Shown one piece after another: positions 18,616 through 26,509 of a stretch of 64,000 nucleotides of DNA. Made by a program: the position numbers and the translations under genes. Where the stretch lies: the NCBI GenBank assembly GCA_900757595.1, contig CAAEOL010000042.1, positions 1 to 64,000 on the forward strand, given 5' to 3'. Origin of the DNA: an uncultured Collinsella sp. Its GTDB lineage: Bacteria > Actinomycetota > Coriobacteriia > Coriobacteriales > Coriobacteriaceae. Position 1 is the stretch's first letter. The number at the start of each line of letters is the position of its first letter. The notes below the pieces were generated by a model. That model was given only the letters and a program-made list of their open reading frames with translations. It ran no database searches and was not told the origin of the DNA.

Positions 18616-19306
18616 CGAGCAGATGGCTGCTGCCGAGGGCCTGGGCTTTGTGCCCTACACCCGTCCGACCGGCACCGATACGGCCGAGCCGCTTAAGATT
18701 GGCGTGCTTATCAGCGGCTCGGGTACCAACCTGCAGGCGCTGATCGACCTAATCGCCGCCGGCAAGCTCAACGCCTCGATTGAGCTCGTGGTGTCGAGCC
18801 GTCCTTCGGCCAAGGGCCTACAGCGCGCCGAGCGTGCGGGCATCCAGACGCTCACGCTGTCCAAGGATGTCTATGCCGACCCCATCGCGGCTGACGAGAT
18901 CATCGCGCATGAGCTGCTCGAACGTGGCTGCGAGTACGTGGTGATGGCCGGCTATATGCGCATGGTGCACACGCCGCTGCTGGCGGCGTTCCCCAATCGC
19001 GTGGTCAACCTGCATCCGGCGCTGCTGCCGAGCTTTACCGGTGCCCATGCGATTGACGATGCGTTTGCGCGTGGCGTCAAGGTGACCGGCGTGACCGTGC
19101 ACTTTGCCAACGAGATTTACGACAACGGCCCCATCATCGCCCAGCGTGCGCTGGCTGTCGAGGAAGGCTGGGACGTCGACACGCTCGAGGAGCATATCCA
19201 CGCGATTGAGCACGTGCTGTATCCCGAGGTCGTGCAGATGCTCGCCGACGGCCGCGTCCACGTGCTGGAGAGCGGCAAGGTCGCAATTGATGCGCCCCGC
19301 GGCTAG
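18605..19306 (+). CDS. purN: phosphoribosylglycinamide formyltransferase
   Basis: A 233-aa GAR transformylase using 10-formyl-THF. It has a 30-residue N-terminal extension before the family start KIGVLISGSGTNLQAL. Catalytic features follow: VVMAGYMRMVHTPLL, the RVVNLHPALLPSFTGAHAIDDA stretch with its active-site His, and GVTVHFANEIYDNGPIIAQ. The ATG at 18605 lies inside the 3' end of purM in another frame, the usual coupled arrangement. Confidence 0.95.
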   Translation: MSANEQMAAAEGLGFVPYTRPTGTDTAEPLKIGVLISGSGTNLQALIDLIAAGKLNASIELVVSSRPSAKGLQRAERAGIQTLTLSKDVYADPIAADEIIAHELLERGCEYVVMAGYMRMVHTPLLAAFPNRVVNLHPALLPSFTGAHAIDDAFARGVKVTGVTVHFANEIYDNGPIIAQRALAVEEGWDVDTLEEHIHAIEHVLYPEVVQMLADGRVHVLESGKVAIDAPRG

Positions 19307-19338
19307 CGGCGCACAGTACAATTTAGTTGAGTGGTCAG

Positions 19339-19378
19339 GGTGGTCATTGGCGCCAAGGCGCGCGTGGCCACCTTTTGT
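19339..19378 (+). terminator. terminator of the purF-purM-purN cluster
   Basis: GGTGGTCA...TGGCCACC hairpin with an inner GC-rich segment (TTGGCGCCAAGGCGCGCG), followed by TTTTGTTTT. Confidence 0.65.
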
Positions 19379-19431
19379 TTTGGGTGGTCATCGGGGACGT
19401 TCCTGAATGACTAGGTGAGAGAGGTGAGCGC

Positions 19432-19896
19432 ATGGCGGATAACGAAGCGCTGTTTACGCCTGAGCTGGTGTTTTTTGATTGGGAGTGTGCGACGCCGGGT
19501 GAGGTGTTTGCGCAACTCGAGAGTGAGCTTGCTCCGCGCGGCTACATTGCCGACGGTTGGCTCGACGCCGTTCGCACGCGCGAGGATGCCTATCCCACGG
19601 GTCTTGCCATGCCGGCGGCAAACATTGCCATTCCGCATACCGATCCGGGGTTTGTGGCCAAGCCCTATATCGCGGTGGTGAAGCCCGCCGCGCCCGTGAC
19701 ATTTAACGCTATGGCTGGCATGGGCGCTCCGGTGCCGGCGCAGATCGTCATCAACCTGGGCATTGCCGAGCCGGGCGGCCAGGTCGAGGCCCTGCAGGCG
19801 CTCATGAATATCTTTATGGACGCCGATGCCGCAGCCGACGTGCTCGGCCAGACCACGCCCCAGGGCATGGTCGACGCCATCCGCCGTCACTTCTAA
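19432..19896 (+). CDS. orphan PTS EIIA, fructose/galactitol type
   Basis: A 154-aa PTS EIIA type-2 domain protein (PtsN/GatA fold). The phosphorylated His is expected in NIAIPHTDPG; AVVKPAAPVTFNAMAGMGAPVPAQIVINLG follows the family pattern. No EIIB or EIIC is adjacent, so it either serves a distant galactitol-type permease or has a regulatory role like PtsN. GAGAGGTGAGCGC precedes the ATG. Confidence 0.88.
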   Translation: MADNEALFTPELVFFDWECATPGEVFAQLESELAPRGYIADGWLDAVRTREDAYPTGLAMPAANIAIPHTDPGFVAKPYIAVVKPAAPVTFNAMAGMGAPVPAQIVINLGIAEPGGQVEALQALMNIFMDADAAADVLGQTTPQGMVDAIRRHF

Positions 19897-19908
19897 GGTG
19901 GGGCTAAA

Positions 19909-20055
19909 CCGGCACCTAGGGACGTTCCTTATGTGCCGGCACTTGGGGACTGTCCCTAACTGTCGGCAGAAAAGGAACGTCCCTAACTGACGGCTGCCAG
20001 AGCTGTCCCCTTTGCACCAAAATGGTGCAGATTAACCTGTCCCCAATGCACCAAG
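19909..20055. repeat. cluster of nested inverted repeats
   Basis: A perfect 13-bp inverted repeat AGGGACGTTCCTT / AAGGAACGTCCCT (19918-19930 and 19972-19984) encloses CCGGCAC/GTGCCGG words. TGCACCA/TGGTGCA (20013-20019 and 20023-20029) and the phrase AACCTGTCCCC follow. The word GGGACGTTCCT also occurs near 19395. A gene-free spacer before the foldase gene. Confidence 0.75.
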
Positions 20056-20120
20056 CGTGCCGCGGGGGCTGCGTTGTGACACAATGGCGTTTGTTCGATT
20101 CGTTATGCGAAAGGCCAACT

Positions 20121-21341
20121 ATGGCAAATAAGAAAAAGAATCCCGCACCCGAGCCGACGCCCGAGCAGCAGGCTCGCGCCGCCTCCAGCTCTCGCAAGAA
20201 GCAGCGCAAGACCCGCGTGTCCAAGACCGTCAAGATCGTCCTGGTGGTTATTGGCGTGCTAGCAATGCTGCTTTCTGTCTCGGCCATGGCGTGCTCTGGC
20301 CTTATGTCGCAGGCCGAGGACACCTCGGGCTACAAGCTGACCGGCGGTGTTGCTGCTACTATCAACGGCACCAATCTCACCGAGGACACCGTGACCAAGC
20401 AGATCATGAGCATGCGCACGTCCTACGGCTACACCAAGGACAAGGACTGGGCGCAGTATCTGGTCGACAACGACCTCACGCCCAAGAAGTATCGCAAGCA
20501 ACTCATCGACTCCTACACGCAGCAGATTCTGCTTCAACAGGCACAGAAAGAGAACGGCGTGACGGTGTCGGACGAGGAGGTCGAGAAGGCTTGGAAGGAC
20601 GCGTGCAAGAGCGCGGGCGGTGCCAAGGCCTTTAAGAAGACCCTCAAGACCTACGGCTATACCGAGGACACCTACAAGGACTCGCTCAAGGAGAGCCTGG
20701 CACAGCAAAAGCTTAAGGATGCCGTCGCGCCCACGAGCAAGCCCAAGGACAGTGAGATTGTCGATTACACCAACGCAAACCTGTCCAGTTATAACGACGC
20801 CCGTCGCTCGTCGAACATCCTGATCAAGGTTGATTCCGACGCTTCCGACGAGGACAAGGCCGCCGCCAAGGCCAAGGCACAGGAGTGCCTGGACAAGATC
20901 AACTCCGGTGAGCTGAGCTTTGAGGACGCCGTTGAACAGTACTCCGAGGACACCGGTTCCAAGGAGAAGAAGGGCGATGTGGGCTGGGATAAGCTCACCA
21001 CCTTTGTCGACAGCTACCAGACGGCGCTCGAGGGGCTCAACAAGGGCGACGTGAGCGAAGTCATCGAGTCGACCTATGGTTACCACATCATCAAGTGCAC
21101 CGACTACTTCCATGTCGATAGCCAGGTCGATGATATCAAGCAGGTACCCAAGGCCATCAAGAAGTACGTCTCCAACGTGGTGAAGACGCAGGCGGCCAGC
21201 ACTGCATATAGCGAGTGGCTTGAGCAGTACAAGAAGGACGCCGACATCACCGTCAACCCCATGCCCAAGGACGTACCCTACAACGTGAGCCTGAAGGGTG
21301 TCACCAAGAGCTCGACCGACAATTCGTCGACGACTGAGTAA
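20121..21341 (+). CDS. PrsA/SurA-like peptidyl-prolyl isomerase (parvulin)
   Basis: A 406-aa membrane-bound extracytoplasmic foldase. A basic cytoplasmic tail precedes a membrane span (VKIVLVVIGVLAMLLSVSAMACSGL, about 38-62). A Cys at AMACSG could be lipidated, but the lipobox is imperfect. A SurA_N-like helical region (about 75-215, VAATINGTNLTEDTVTKQIM) leads into a parvulin rotamase domain (about 230-340) with SSNILIKVDSDASDEDKAAAKAKAQECLDKIN, GSKEKKGDVGWD and ESTYGYHIIKCTD. The C-terminus is Ser/Thr-rich. It probably assists folding of the large exported proteins of this organism. Confidence 0.88.
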   Translation: MANKKKNPAPEPTPEQQARAASSSRKKQRKTRVSKTVKIVLVVIGVLAMLLSVSAMACSGLMSQAEDTSGYKLTGGVAATINGTNLTEDTVTKQIMSMRTSYGYTKDKDWAQYLVDNDLTPKKYRKQLIDSYTQQILLQQAQKENGVTVSDEEVEKAWKDACKSAGGAKAFKKTLKTYGYTEDTYKDSLKESLAQQKLKDAVAPTSKPKDSEIVDYTNANLSSYNDARRSSNILIKVDSDASDEDKAAAKAKAQECLDKINSGELSFEDAVEQYSEDTGSKEKKGDVGWDKLTTFVDSYQTALEGLNKGDVSEVIESTYGYHIIKCTDYFHVDSQVDDIKQVPKAIKKYVSNVVKTQAASTAYSEWLEQYKKDADITVNPMPKDVPYNVSLKGVTKSSTDNSSTTE

Positions 21342-21395
21342 TCATGGGGCGGTGCTCGCGCGAGTGTCGCCCGCACTATTGAGGAGGATTTGCAG

Positions 21396-21839
21396 ATGAC
21401 CAACGAAGAGCTGCAGCAGGAAATGATCGCCGCCATGAAGGCCAAGGACAAGGTTCGCCTGTCCATCATTCGCCAGGTTAAGGCCGAGGTGAAGAACATC
21501 GAGGTCAACGAGCGCCGCGATGTGACCGAGGAAGACGTCAACAGCATGATCAAGCGTCTGATTAAGCAGACGAGCGAGACGCTGGAGATGTCCATCAAGG
21601 CCGGCACCGACCAGGAGCGTACCGACAACCTGACCGAGCAGGTCAAGATTCTGGAGAGCCTGCTGCCCGCGCAGGTTTCGGGCGAGGAGCTCGAGGCTCT
21701 GATCGAGCAGGTCATCGCCGAGCTGGGCGCCACGTCCAAGAAGCAGATGGGCCAGGTCATGGGCGCTCTGGGCAAGGCCACCGGTGGCAACTTCGACAAG
21801 CCTGCCGCGGCCAAGATCGTCGGAGCCAAACTCGCGTAA
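21396..21839 (+). CDS. GatB/YqeY domain protein
   Basis: A 147-aa YqeY-family protein, homologous to the tail domain of GatB. Signatures: MIAAMKAKDKVRLSIIRQVKAEVKN, ILESLLPAQVSGEELEALI and GQVMGALGKATGGNFDKPAAAKIV. Stand-alone YqeY proteins are of uncertain role, possibly tRNA-related. The ATG at 21396 lies 8 nt after GAGGAGG; an in-frame TTG at 21390 is too close. Confidence 0.92.
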   Translation: MTNEELQQEMIAAMKAKDKVRLSIIRQVKAEVKNIEVNERRDVTEEDVNSMIKRLIKQTSETLEMSIKAGTDQERTDNLTEQVKILESLLPAQVSGEELEALIEQVIAELGATSKKQMGQVMGALGKATGGNFDKPAAAKIVGAKLA

Positions 21840-21842
21840 TTT

Positions 21843-21870
21843 GTTACGCGGTTTTACCAAACCGCGTAAC
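21843..21870. terminator. perfect 12-bp hairpin after the YqeY gene
   Basis: GTTACGCGGTTT / AAACCGCGTAAC with a 4-nt loop, directly after the stop codon. There is no long T-run, so it may stabilise the 3' end or act as a weak terminator. Confidence 0.55.
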
Positions 21871-21918
21871 GGCTCGATGCTGCAAACCCGTACACACGGC
21901 AATCTGACGTTCAATTTC

Positions 21919-21955
21919 AAGGGCGCGACCATAAGGTCTGCGCCCTTTCATTTCA
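21919..21955 (+). terminator. Rho-independent terminator
   Basis: AAGGGCGC / GCGCCCTT stem plus inner ACC/GGT pairing, ATAA loop and a T-rich tail (TTTCATTTC). Probably the main terminator for the YqeY transcript. Confidence 0.65.
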
Positions 21956-22026
21956 CGTCACCTTGCTCGCGTGTACGGGTTTTCGCTGACTTATGCTCAA
22001 CAAGGGCGGTTGTACTATTTTCGGCG

Positions 22027-22093
22027 CTCATTGGGGACAGACTTAAATGAGTGCCCACTTCCCGGGTACTCATTTAAGTCTGTCCCCAATGAG
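22027..22093. repeat. perfect 26-bp inverted repeat
   Basis: Arms 22027-22052 and 22068-22093 are exact reverse complements (outer CTCATTGGGGACAG, inner ACTTAAATGAGT) with a 15-nt loop. It lies in the gene-free spacer before the ABC transporter. A further ATGAGTG(C) run follows to about 22120. There is no T-tail, so it is not a typical terminator. Confidence 0.85.
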
Positions 22094-22225
22094 TGATGAG
22101 TGCCCGAGTGCCCAATGAGTGGGCGGAAGATTGCGGGTTCTTTACGGGAATGTAGTGTGGGCTGCGGAAACGTGGTTCTTTCCGTACAATAGTTCAACTC
22201 GTGTAAACGCAGGGAAGGGACATTC

Positions 22226-22957
22226 ATGGCAGACATGATCGAGATCAAGCATCTCAACAAGTACTTTGGCGACCTGCATGTGCTCAAAGATATCAACCTC
22301 ACCGTCAAGCGCGGCGAGAAGCTCGTAATGATCGGGCCTTCCGGCTCGGGTAAGTCGACGCTCATCCGTTGCGTCGATTATCTGGAGGAGCCCACGTCGG
22401 GCGAGGTCATCATCGACGGTACGCCGCTTACCAAAAAGAACCACCTGGAGATGGCTCGCAAGTATAGTTCCATGGTGTTTCAGCAGTTCAACCTGTATCC
22501 CAACATGACGGTGCTGGGCAACCTGACGCTCGCGCCCATCAAGCTGCAAAAGAAGAGCAAGGAGGAGGCGACCGAGATCGCCATCGCCGCACTCAAGCGC
22601 GTCGGCATGGCGCATAAGGCCGGCGAGTATCCGCAGAATCTCTCGGGTGGTCAGCAGCAGCGCATCGCCATCGCCCGTGCCCTGTGCACCAAGCAGCCCA
22701 TCATCCTGTTTGACGAGCCGACCTCGGCGCTCGACCCCGAGATGGTCCAGGAGGTTCTGGACGTTATGATTGAGCTCGCGCAGGAGGACATCACCATGAT
22801 CTGCGTGACGCACGAGATGGGCTTTGCGCGCCAGGTGGCCGACCGCGTCATCTTTATGGAGGACGGCCGCATTCTGGAGGAGGGCACGCCCGAGCACTTC
22901 TTCGATAACCCCGAGAACCCGCGCTGCCGCGAGTTCCTGTCCAAGATTCTGCACTAG
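22226..22957 (+). CDS. polar amino acid ABC transporter, ATP-binding protein
   Basis: A 243-aa ATPase of the GlnQ/HisP type. Walker A GPSGSGKST, Q-loop VFQQFNLYPNMTVLGNLTLAP, signature LSGGQQQR, Walker B ILFDEPTSALDPEMV and the H-loop VTHEMGFARQVADRVIFM are all present. It leads a four-gene cluster (ATPase, binding protein, two permeases). The amino acid carried is unknown; GlnQ-type systems move glutamine, glutamate or similar. Confidence 0.95.
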   Translation: MADMIEIKHLNKYFGDLHVLKDINLTVKRGEKLVMIGPSGSGKSTLIRCVDYLEEPTSGEVIIDGTPLTKKNHLEMARKYSSMVFQQFNLYPNMTVLGNLTLAPIKLQKKSKEEATEIAIAALKRVGMAHKAGEYPQNLSGGQQQRIAIARALCTKQPIILFDEPTSALDPEMVQEVLDVMIELAQEDITMICVTHEMGFARQVADRVIFMEDGRILEEGTPEHFFDNPENPRCREFLSKILH

Positions 22958-22965
22958 GCGCGGTG

Positions 22966-23841
22966 ATGGACATGACGGATATGACGAGGGCGGCCGTGTC
23001 GCGCCGTCACTTTTTGCAGCTGGCGGGCGCCGGCATGCTTGCGCTGACGGGGACCGCGCTTACCGGTTGCGGCAACTCCACCAGCGGCGAGGGCTCCGAC
23101 AAGGGGTCCAAGCTTGCGGCCATTAAGTCGCGTGGACATCTGAATGCCGGCGTCAAGAAGGACGTTCCCGGCTATGGCTATTACGACACCGCCAAGGGCC
23201 GCTTTGAGGGCATGGAAGTCGATTTGTGCTACCAGATCGCCGCTGCCGTCTTTGGCGTGAGCTACAAGGAGGCCCGCGCCCAGGAGCTTGTCGAGTTTAC
23301 CGACGTAACGCCCAAGACGCGCGGCCCGCTGATCGATAACGGCCAACTCGACGTGGTCGCGGCGACCTACACCATCACCGACGAGCGCAAGAAGAGCTGG
23401 GATTTCTCGACGCCGTACCGCACCGACTACGTGGGACTCATGGTCAAGAAGCGTTCGGGCTTTACCTCGATTGAGGACTTGGACGGCAAGGTCATTGGCG
23501 TGAGCCAGGGTGCCACCACGCAGGGCCTGATCGAGCAGATGATCAAGGACAACGGCTTTAGCTGTAAGCCCGAGTTTAGGGCCTTTAGCGGCTATCCCAT
23601 CATCAAGAGTTCCCTCGACGCCGGCAATATCGACGTCTTTGCCATGGACCGCTCCACGCTGGCCGGCTACATGAACGAGACCGTTGAGCTGCTGCAGCCC
23701 GAGGTCAAGTTTGGCGAGCAGGGCTACGGCGTGGCGACCAAGAAGGGCTGCGACCTTTCGGCCGTGGTCGATCAGGTGATTTGCGATCGCCTGGCCGACG
23801 GCTGGCTCGACCAAGAGGTCAAGACCTGGGGTCTTGTATAG
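22966..23841 (+). CDS. amino acid ABC transporter substrate-binding lipoprotein
   Basis: An SBP_bac_3 type binding protein of about 291 aa. The N-terminus carries a twin-arginine motif (SRRHFLQLAGAGML) and lipobox LTGC, so it is probably a Tat-exported lipoprotein. Mature features: RGHLNAGVKKDVPGYGYYD, FEGMEVDLCYQIA, VVAATYTITDERKKSWDFSTPYRTDYVGLMVKK and DLDGKVIGVSQGATTQG. GTG 22963, ATG 22966 and ATG 22972 are all possible starts. Confidence 0.92.
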   Translation: MDMTDMTRAAVSRRHFLQLAGAGMLALTGTALTGCGNSTSGEGSDKGSKLAAIKSRGHLNAGVKKDVPGYGYYDTAKGRFEGMEVDLCYQIAAAVFGVSYKEARAQELVEFTDVTPKTRGPLIDNGQLDVVAATYTITDERKKSWDFSTPYRTDYVGLMVKKRSGFTSIEDLDGKVIGVSQGATTQGLIEQMIKDNGFSCKPEFRAFSGYPIIKSSLDAGNIDVFAMDRSTLAGYMNETVELLQPEVKFGEQGYGVATKKGCDLSAVVDQVICDRLADGWLDQEVKTWGLV

Positions 23842-23866
23842 GCGCATCGTCCAAGGAAGGAATCAA

Positions 23867-24613
23867 ATGCTCGAAGGATTATTTGACGCCGACCGTTGGT
23901 CGACGACATTTCAAAACATGGGGCCCTTCTGGGAGGGCTTTGGCGTGACGCTACAGGTGGTCGTTGCCGGTCTGCTGCTGTCGCTGGTGCTGGGCACGCT
24001 GCTGGGCGTGTTCTCCACCACCCGTTCGCGCGTGCTGCGCGCCATAAGCCGCGTGTACGTGGAGTTTTACCAGAACACCCCGTTGCCCGTGCAGGTGCTC
24101 TTTATGTACATGGCCGGTCCGCAGTTTTTGCAAGCCATAACCGGTGCCGACCAGCCGGTGCGCATCGCGCCGTTCGTGCTGGGCTTCTTGGGCGTGGGCC
24201 TGTATCACGCGGCCTACATTTCGGAGGTCATCCGCACTGGTATCGAGGCGGTTCCGCGCGGTCAGATGGAGGCGGCCCAGAGCCAGGGCTTCACCCGTGC
24301 CCAGGCGTACTGGTACATCGTGCTGCCCCAGACGTTCAAGATCATTCTGCCGCCGCTGTGTAACCAGGCACTCAACCTGGTCAAGAACACGTCGGTGCTG
24401 GCGCTTGTGGCCGGCGGCGACCTTATGTACCGTTCCGACAACTTTGTGAGTCTGTACGGTTACCTGCAGGGATATATCGTCTGCTGCCTTATGTACTTCA
24501 TTATCTGCTTTCCGCTCGCCATGCTGGTGCAGTGGCTCGAGCGCCGCTCCAAGGAGCGTCCGCGCGGCGTGAGCCTGGCCGAGCTGGGGCTCGACAACGT
24601 AGAGGAGGCCTAG
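23867..24613 (+). CDS. amino acid ABC transporter permease 1
   Basis: A 248-aa HisM/GlnP-type permease with about five membrane segments. The EAA loop is GIEAVPRGQMEAAQSQGFTRAQAYWYIVLPQ. The start at 23867 follows AAGGAAGG; the longer frame to 23834 overlaps the previous gene. It ends with AGGAGGCC, which serves as ribosome site for the second permease. Confidence 0.94.
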   Translation: MLEGLFDADRWSTTFQNMGPFWEGFGVTLQVVVAGLLLSLVLGTLLGVFSTTRSRVLRAISRVYVEFYQNTPLPVQVLFMYMAGPQFLQAITGADQPVRIAPFVLGFLGVGLYHAAYISEVIRTGIEAVPRGQMEAAQSQGFTRAQAYWYIVLPQTFKIILPPLCNQALNLVKNTSVLALVAGGDLMYRSDNFVSLYGYLQGYIVCCLMYFIICFPLAMLVQWLERRSKERPRGVSLAELGLDNVEEA

Positions 24614-24616
24614 CGC

Positions 24617-25255
24617 ATGGAAATCTTCAACGCGACCAACCTGCTCTACATTTGGGGCGGCTTTGTTAAGACGATCGAGATCTCGGCGCTGTCGATCTTT
24701 TTCTCGCTCATCTTTGGCACGGTGCTGGCGCTCGTTAAGAGCTATGCGCCCCGCCCGTTCCGTATTTTGGTAAGCGCCTATATCGAGCTGTTCCGTTGCA
24801 CGCCGAACCTGCTGTGGATCCTGTTTATCTACTTTACGGTGCAGGGTTTGGACATTGTGATTTCGACCATCGCCTTTACGCTGTTTACCAGCGCCGTTAT
24901 GGCCGAGATTGTGCGCGGCGGCCTCAACTCGATTCCGCGCGGCCAGTTTGAGGCGGCGCAGAGCCAGGGCTTTGGCTTCTTTGCCACCATGCGCTACATC
25001 ATTCTGCCGCAGACATTTAAGACGATCATTCCGGCGCTGTTTAGCCAGTGCACGACCGTCATCAAGGACAGCTCGTATCTTTCGGGCATTAACGTGGCCG
25101 AGCTCATGTACACGGCAAACGTCGTGATGGCCCACGCGATCGACCTGTCGCAGGTGCTTATGCTCTACGGCCTGGTGTTTGCGATGTACTTCGTGCTCAA
25201 CTTTGGTATCTCGCTGCTGGTGAGGGCATATCAACGCCGCATCGTGGCCGCATAG
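24617..25255 (+). CDS. amino acid ABC transporter permease 2
   Basis: A 212-aa partner permease. It has the same EAA-loop pattern (LNSIPRGQFEAAQSQGFGFFATMRYIILPQTFKTIIPAL) and ends KDSSYLSGINVAELMYTANVV. It begins 3 bp after permease 1. Both would pair as a heterodimer with the ATPase encoded at 22226. Confidence 0.94.
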   Translation: MEIFNATNLLYIWGGFVKTIEISALSIFFSLIFGTVLALVKSYAPRPFRILVSAYIELFRCTPNLLWILFIYFTVQGLDIVISTIAFTLFTSAVMAEIVRGGLNSIPRGQFEAAQSQGFGFFATMRYIILPQTFKTIIPALFSQCTTVIKDSSYLSGINVAELMYTANVVMAHAIDLSQVLMLYGLVFAMYFVLNFGISLLVRAYQRRIVAA

Positions 25256-25362
25256 TCCTGCTTCCCCAAGCACGGCACCTTGCCCCTCAATCGTCGCTTG
25301 CGTACATTTAGTACGCGGCGCTCCTCTTTCGGGGCAATCTGCCGCACTTGGGAAACCAGGAC
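25255..25362. repeat. 108-bp long hairpin after the ABC transporter
   Basis: An imperfect inverted repeat spans the spacer. Outer GTCCTG/CAGGAC and CCCAAG/CTTGGG, middle TTGCCCC/GGGGCAA and central GCGTAC/GTACGC arms all pair about one centre. It starts at the permease stop codon. Similar in architecture, not sequence, to 29870-29974. Confidence 0.75.
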
Positions 25363-25425
25363 GGTCGTAAGTGACAAAATGGGAATCAGGAATTGCCTTT
25401 TCTCATTTGTTAGAAAGGAATCGCG

Positions 25426-26049
25426 ATGAGCGATCTGGAGAACAAGAAGAATCCTGTGGTCATTACCATCGCGCGCGACTTTGGCGCCGAGGGCCACGAG
25501 ATTGGCCGCATGCTTGCCGACGAGTTGGGGATTCCGCTGTACGATAACGAGCTGCTGGTACGTGCGTCGCTGCGCGCGGGCGAGTCGCTCGACAAGATGG
25601 CCGCCTACGACGAGCGTCTGGCCGTGGAGAACATGGCGTTCCTGCCCGACCGCTACGACGCGCGTTCGTACTCGGACAAGTTGTTCCAGAAGATGAGCCA
25701 GGTGATTTTGGACCTGGGCGAGACCGAGAGCTGCATTATCGAAGGCCGCCTGTCCGATTACCTGCTGCGTAACAACCCCAACCACATTGCCGTGTTGGTG
25801 ACCGCTCCTTTTGAGGACCGCGTCGAGATTGTGCGCAAGAAGCGTGGCCTTAATAAAAAGAAGGGCGCCAAGCTGGTCAAGCAGCAGCAGAAGGCGCGCG
25901 AGGCGTTCTATAAGCGCTACAGTGCCGGAAAGTGGAAGATGACGAGCGGCAAGGATATCGTCGTCAACCGCGCCAAGCTGGGCCGCGAAGGCTGCAAAGA
26001 CGTCATAGCCGCTGCCTACCGCTACAAAGTGGCTCAACTCGAAGGCTAA
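25426..26049 (+). CDS. cytidylate kinase-like family protein
   Basis: A 207-aa protein of the cytidylate-kinase-like family. The opening VVITIARDFGAEGHEIGRMLADELGIPLYDNELL replaces a standard P-loop with the FGAEGHEIG variant typical of this group. Later: CIIEGRLSDYLLRNNPNHIAVLVTAPFEDRVEIV. Its true substrate is not established. AGAAAGGAATCGCG precedes the ATG, and it is monocistronic. Confidence 0.85.
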   Translation: MSDLENKKNPVVITIARDFGAEGHEIGRMLADELGIPLYDNELLVRASLRAGESLDKMAAYDERLAVENMAFLPDRYDARSYSDKLFQKMSQVILDLGETESCIIEGRLSDYLLRNNPNHIAVLVTAPFEDRVEIVRKKRGLNKKKGAKLVKQQQKAREAFYKRYSAGKWKMTSGKDIVVNRAKLGREGCKDVIAAAYRYKVAQLEG

Positions 26050-26055
26050 CCGACC

Positions 26056-26100
26056 AAAAACCACCACAAAGGGTACAGGCACCTTTGTGGTGGTTTTTGT
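26056..26100 (+). terminator. terminator with CCACCACAAAGG stem
   Basis: A perfect 17-bp stem (26056-26072 with 26082-26098) built on AACCACCACAAAGG / CCTTTGTGGTGGTT with a 9-nt loop GTACAGGCA and flanking A- and T-runs. A related hairpin sits at 26388-26432, so the two bracket the palindrome array. Confidence 0.85.
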
Positions 26101-26154
26101 TTTAGGCCGAGGGGAAGGCCTTGGCGGCAGTGCCTATCCTCGGCTTTTGCATAG

Positions 26155-26370
26155 TCTCGATCTGTAACACCAAGCCAGCGAAAATGGCTCTAACTGTTAC
26201 AGATTGAGATGAACCGTTCGGCCGTCAGCCCAACGTCTTGATCTGTAACACCAGGCGGCATATTTGGTCTCTAACTGTTACAGATTGAGATGCAGCGTGG
26301 CCGGCCGGCACAATATCTCAATCTGTAACAACTGCAGGGCTCAACGGACTCCAGCTGTTACAGATTGAGA
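26155..26370. repeat. array A: three 55-bp palindromes, 81/80-bp offsets
   Basis: Units lie at 26155-26209, 26236-26290 and 26316-26370. Each opens with a 15-bp arm close to TCTCGATCTGTAACA and closes with TGTTACAGATTGAGA. A 25-nt variable centre lies between the arms; spacers are 26 and 25 bp. The layout is identical to the array at 43499-43714. No ORF is present. Confidence 0.9.
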
Positions 26371-26387
26371 CAAAACGACCGGGCAAG

Positions 26388-26432
26388 TCCCAAACCACCA
26401 CAAAGGTGCCTGCCCCATCGTGGTGGTTTGGG
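26388..26432. repeat. second CCACCAC hairpin flanking array A
   Basis: CCCAAACCACCA / TGGTGGTTTGGG arms around CAAAGGTGCCTGCCCCATCG. It shares the words ACCACCACAAAGG and TGGTGGTTT with the hairpin at 26056-26100, on the other side of the array. Confidence 0.75.
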
Positions 26433-26445
26433 CGGCCGGCATAAA

Positions 26446-26481
26446 AAAGTCCCCGCCGGGCGTGTGCTCGACGGGGACTTT
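26446..26481 (-). terminator. terminator of nfnAB
   Basis: AAAGTCCCCG / CGGGGACTTT stem located 29 bp beyond the nfnB stop on the minus strand, with the A-run AAAAAA (T-run on the minus strand) on its far side. Confidence 0.8.
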
Positions 26482-26509
26482 GCCGTTTGATGGCTAGCAC
26501 TGCAGGTGA

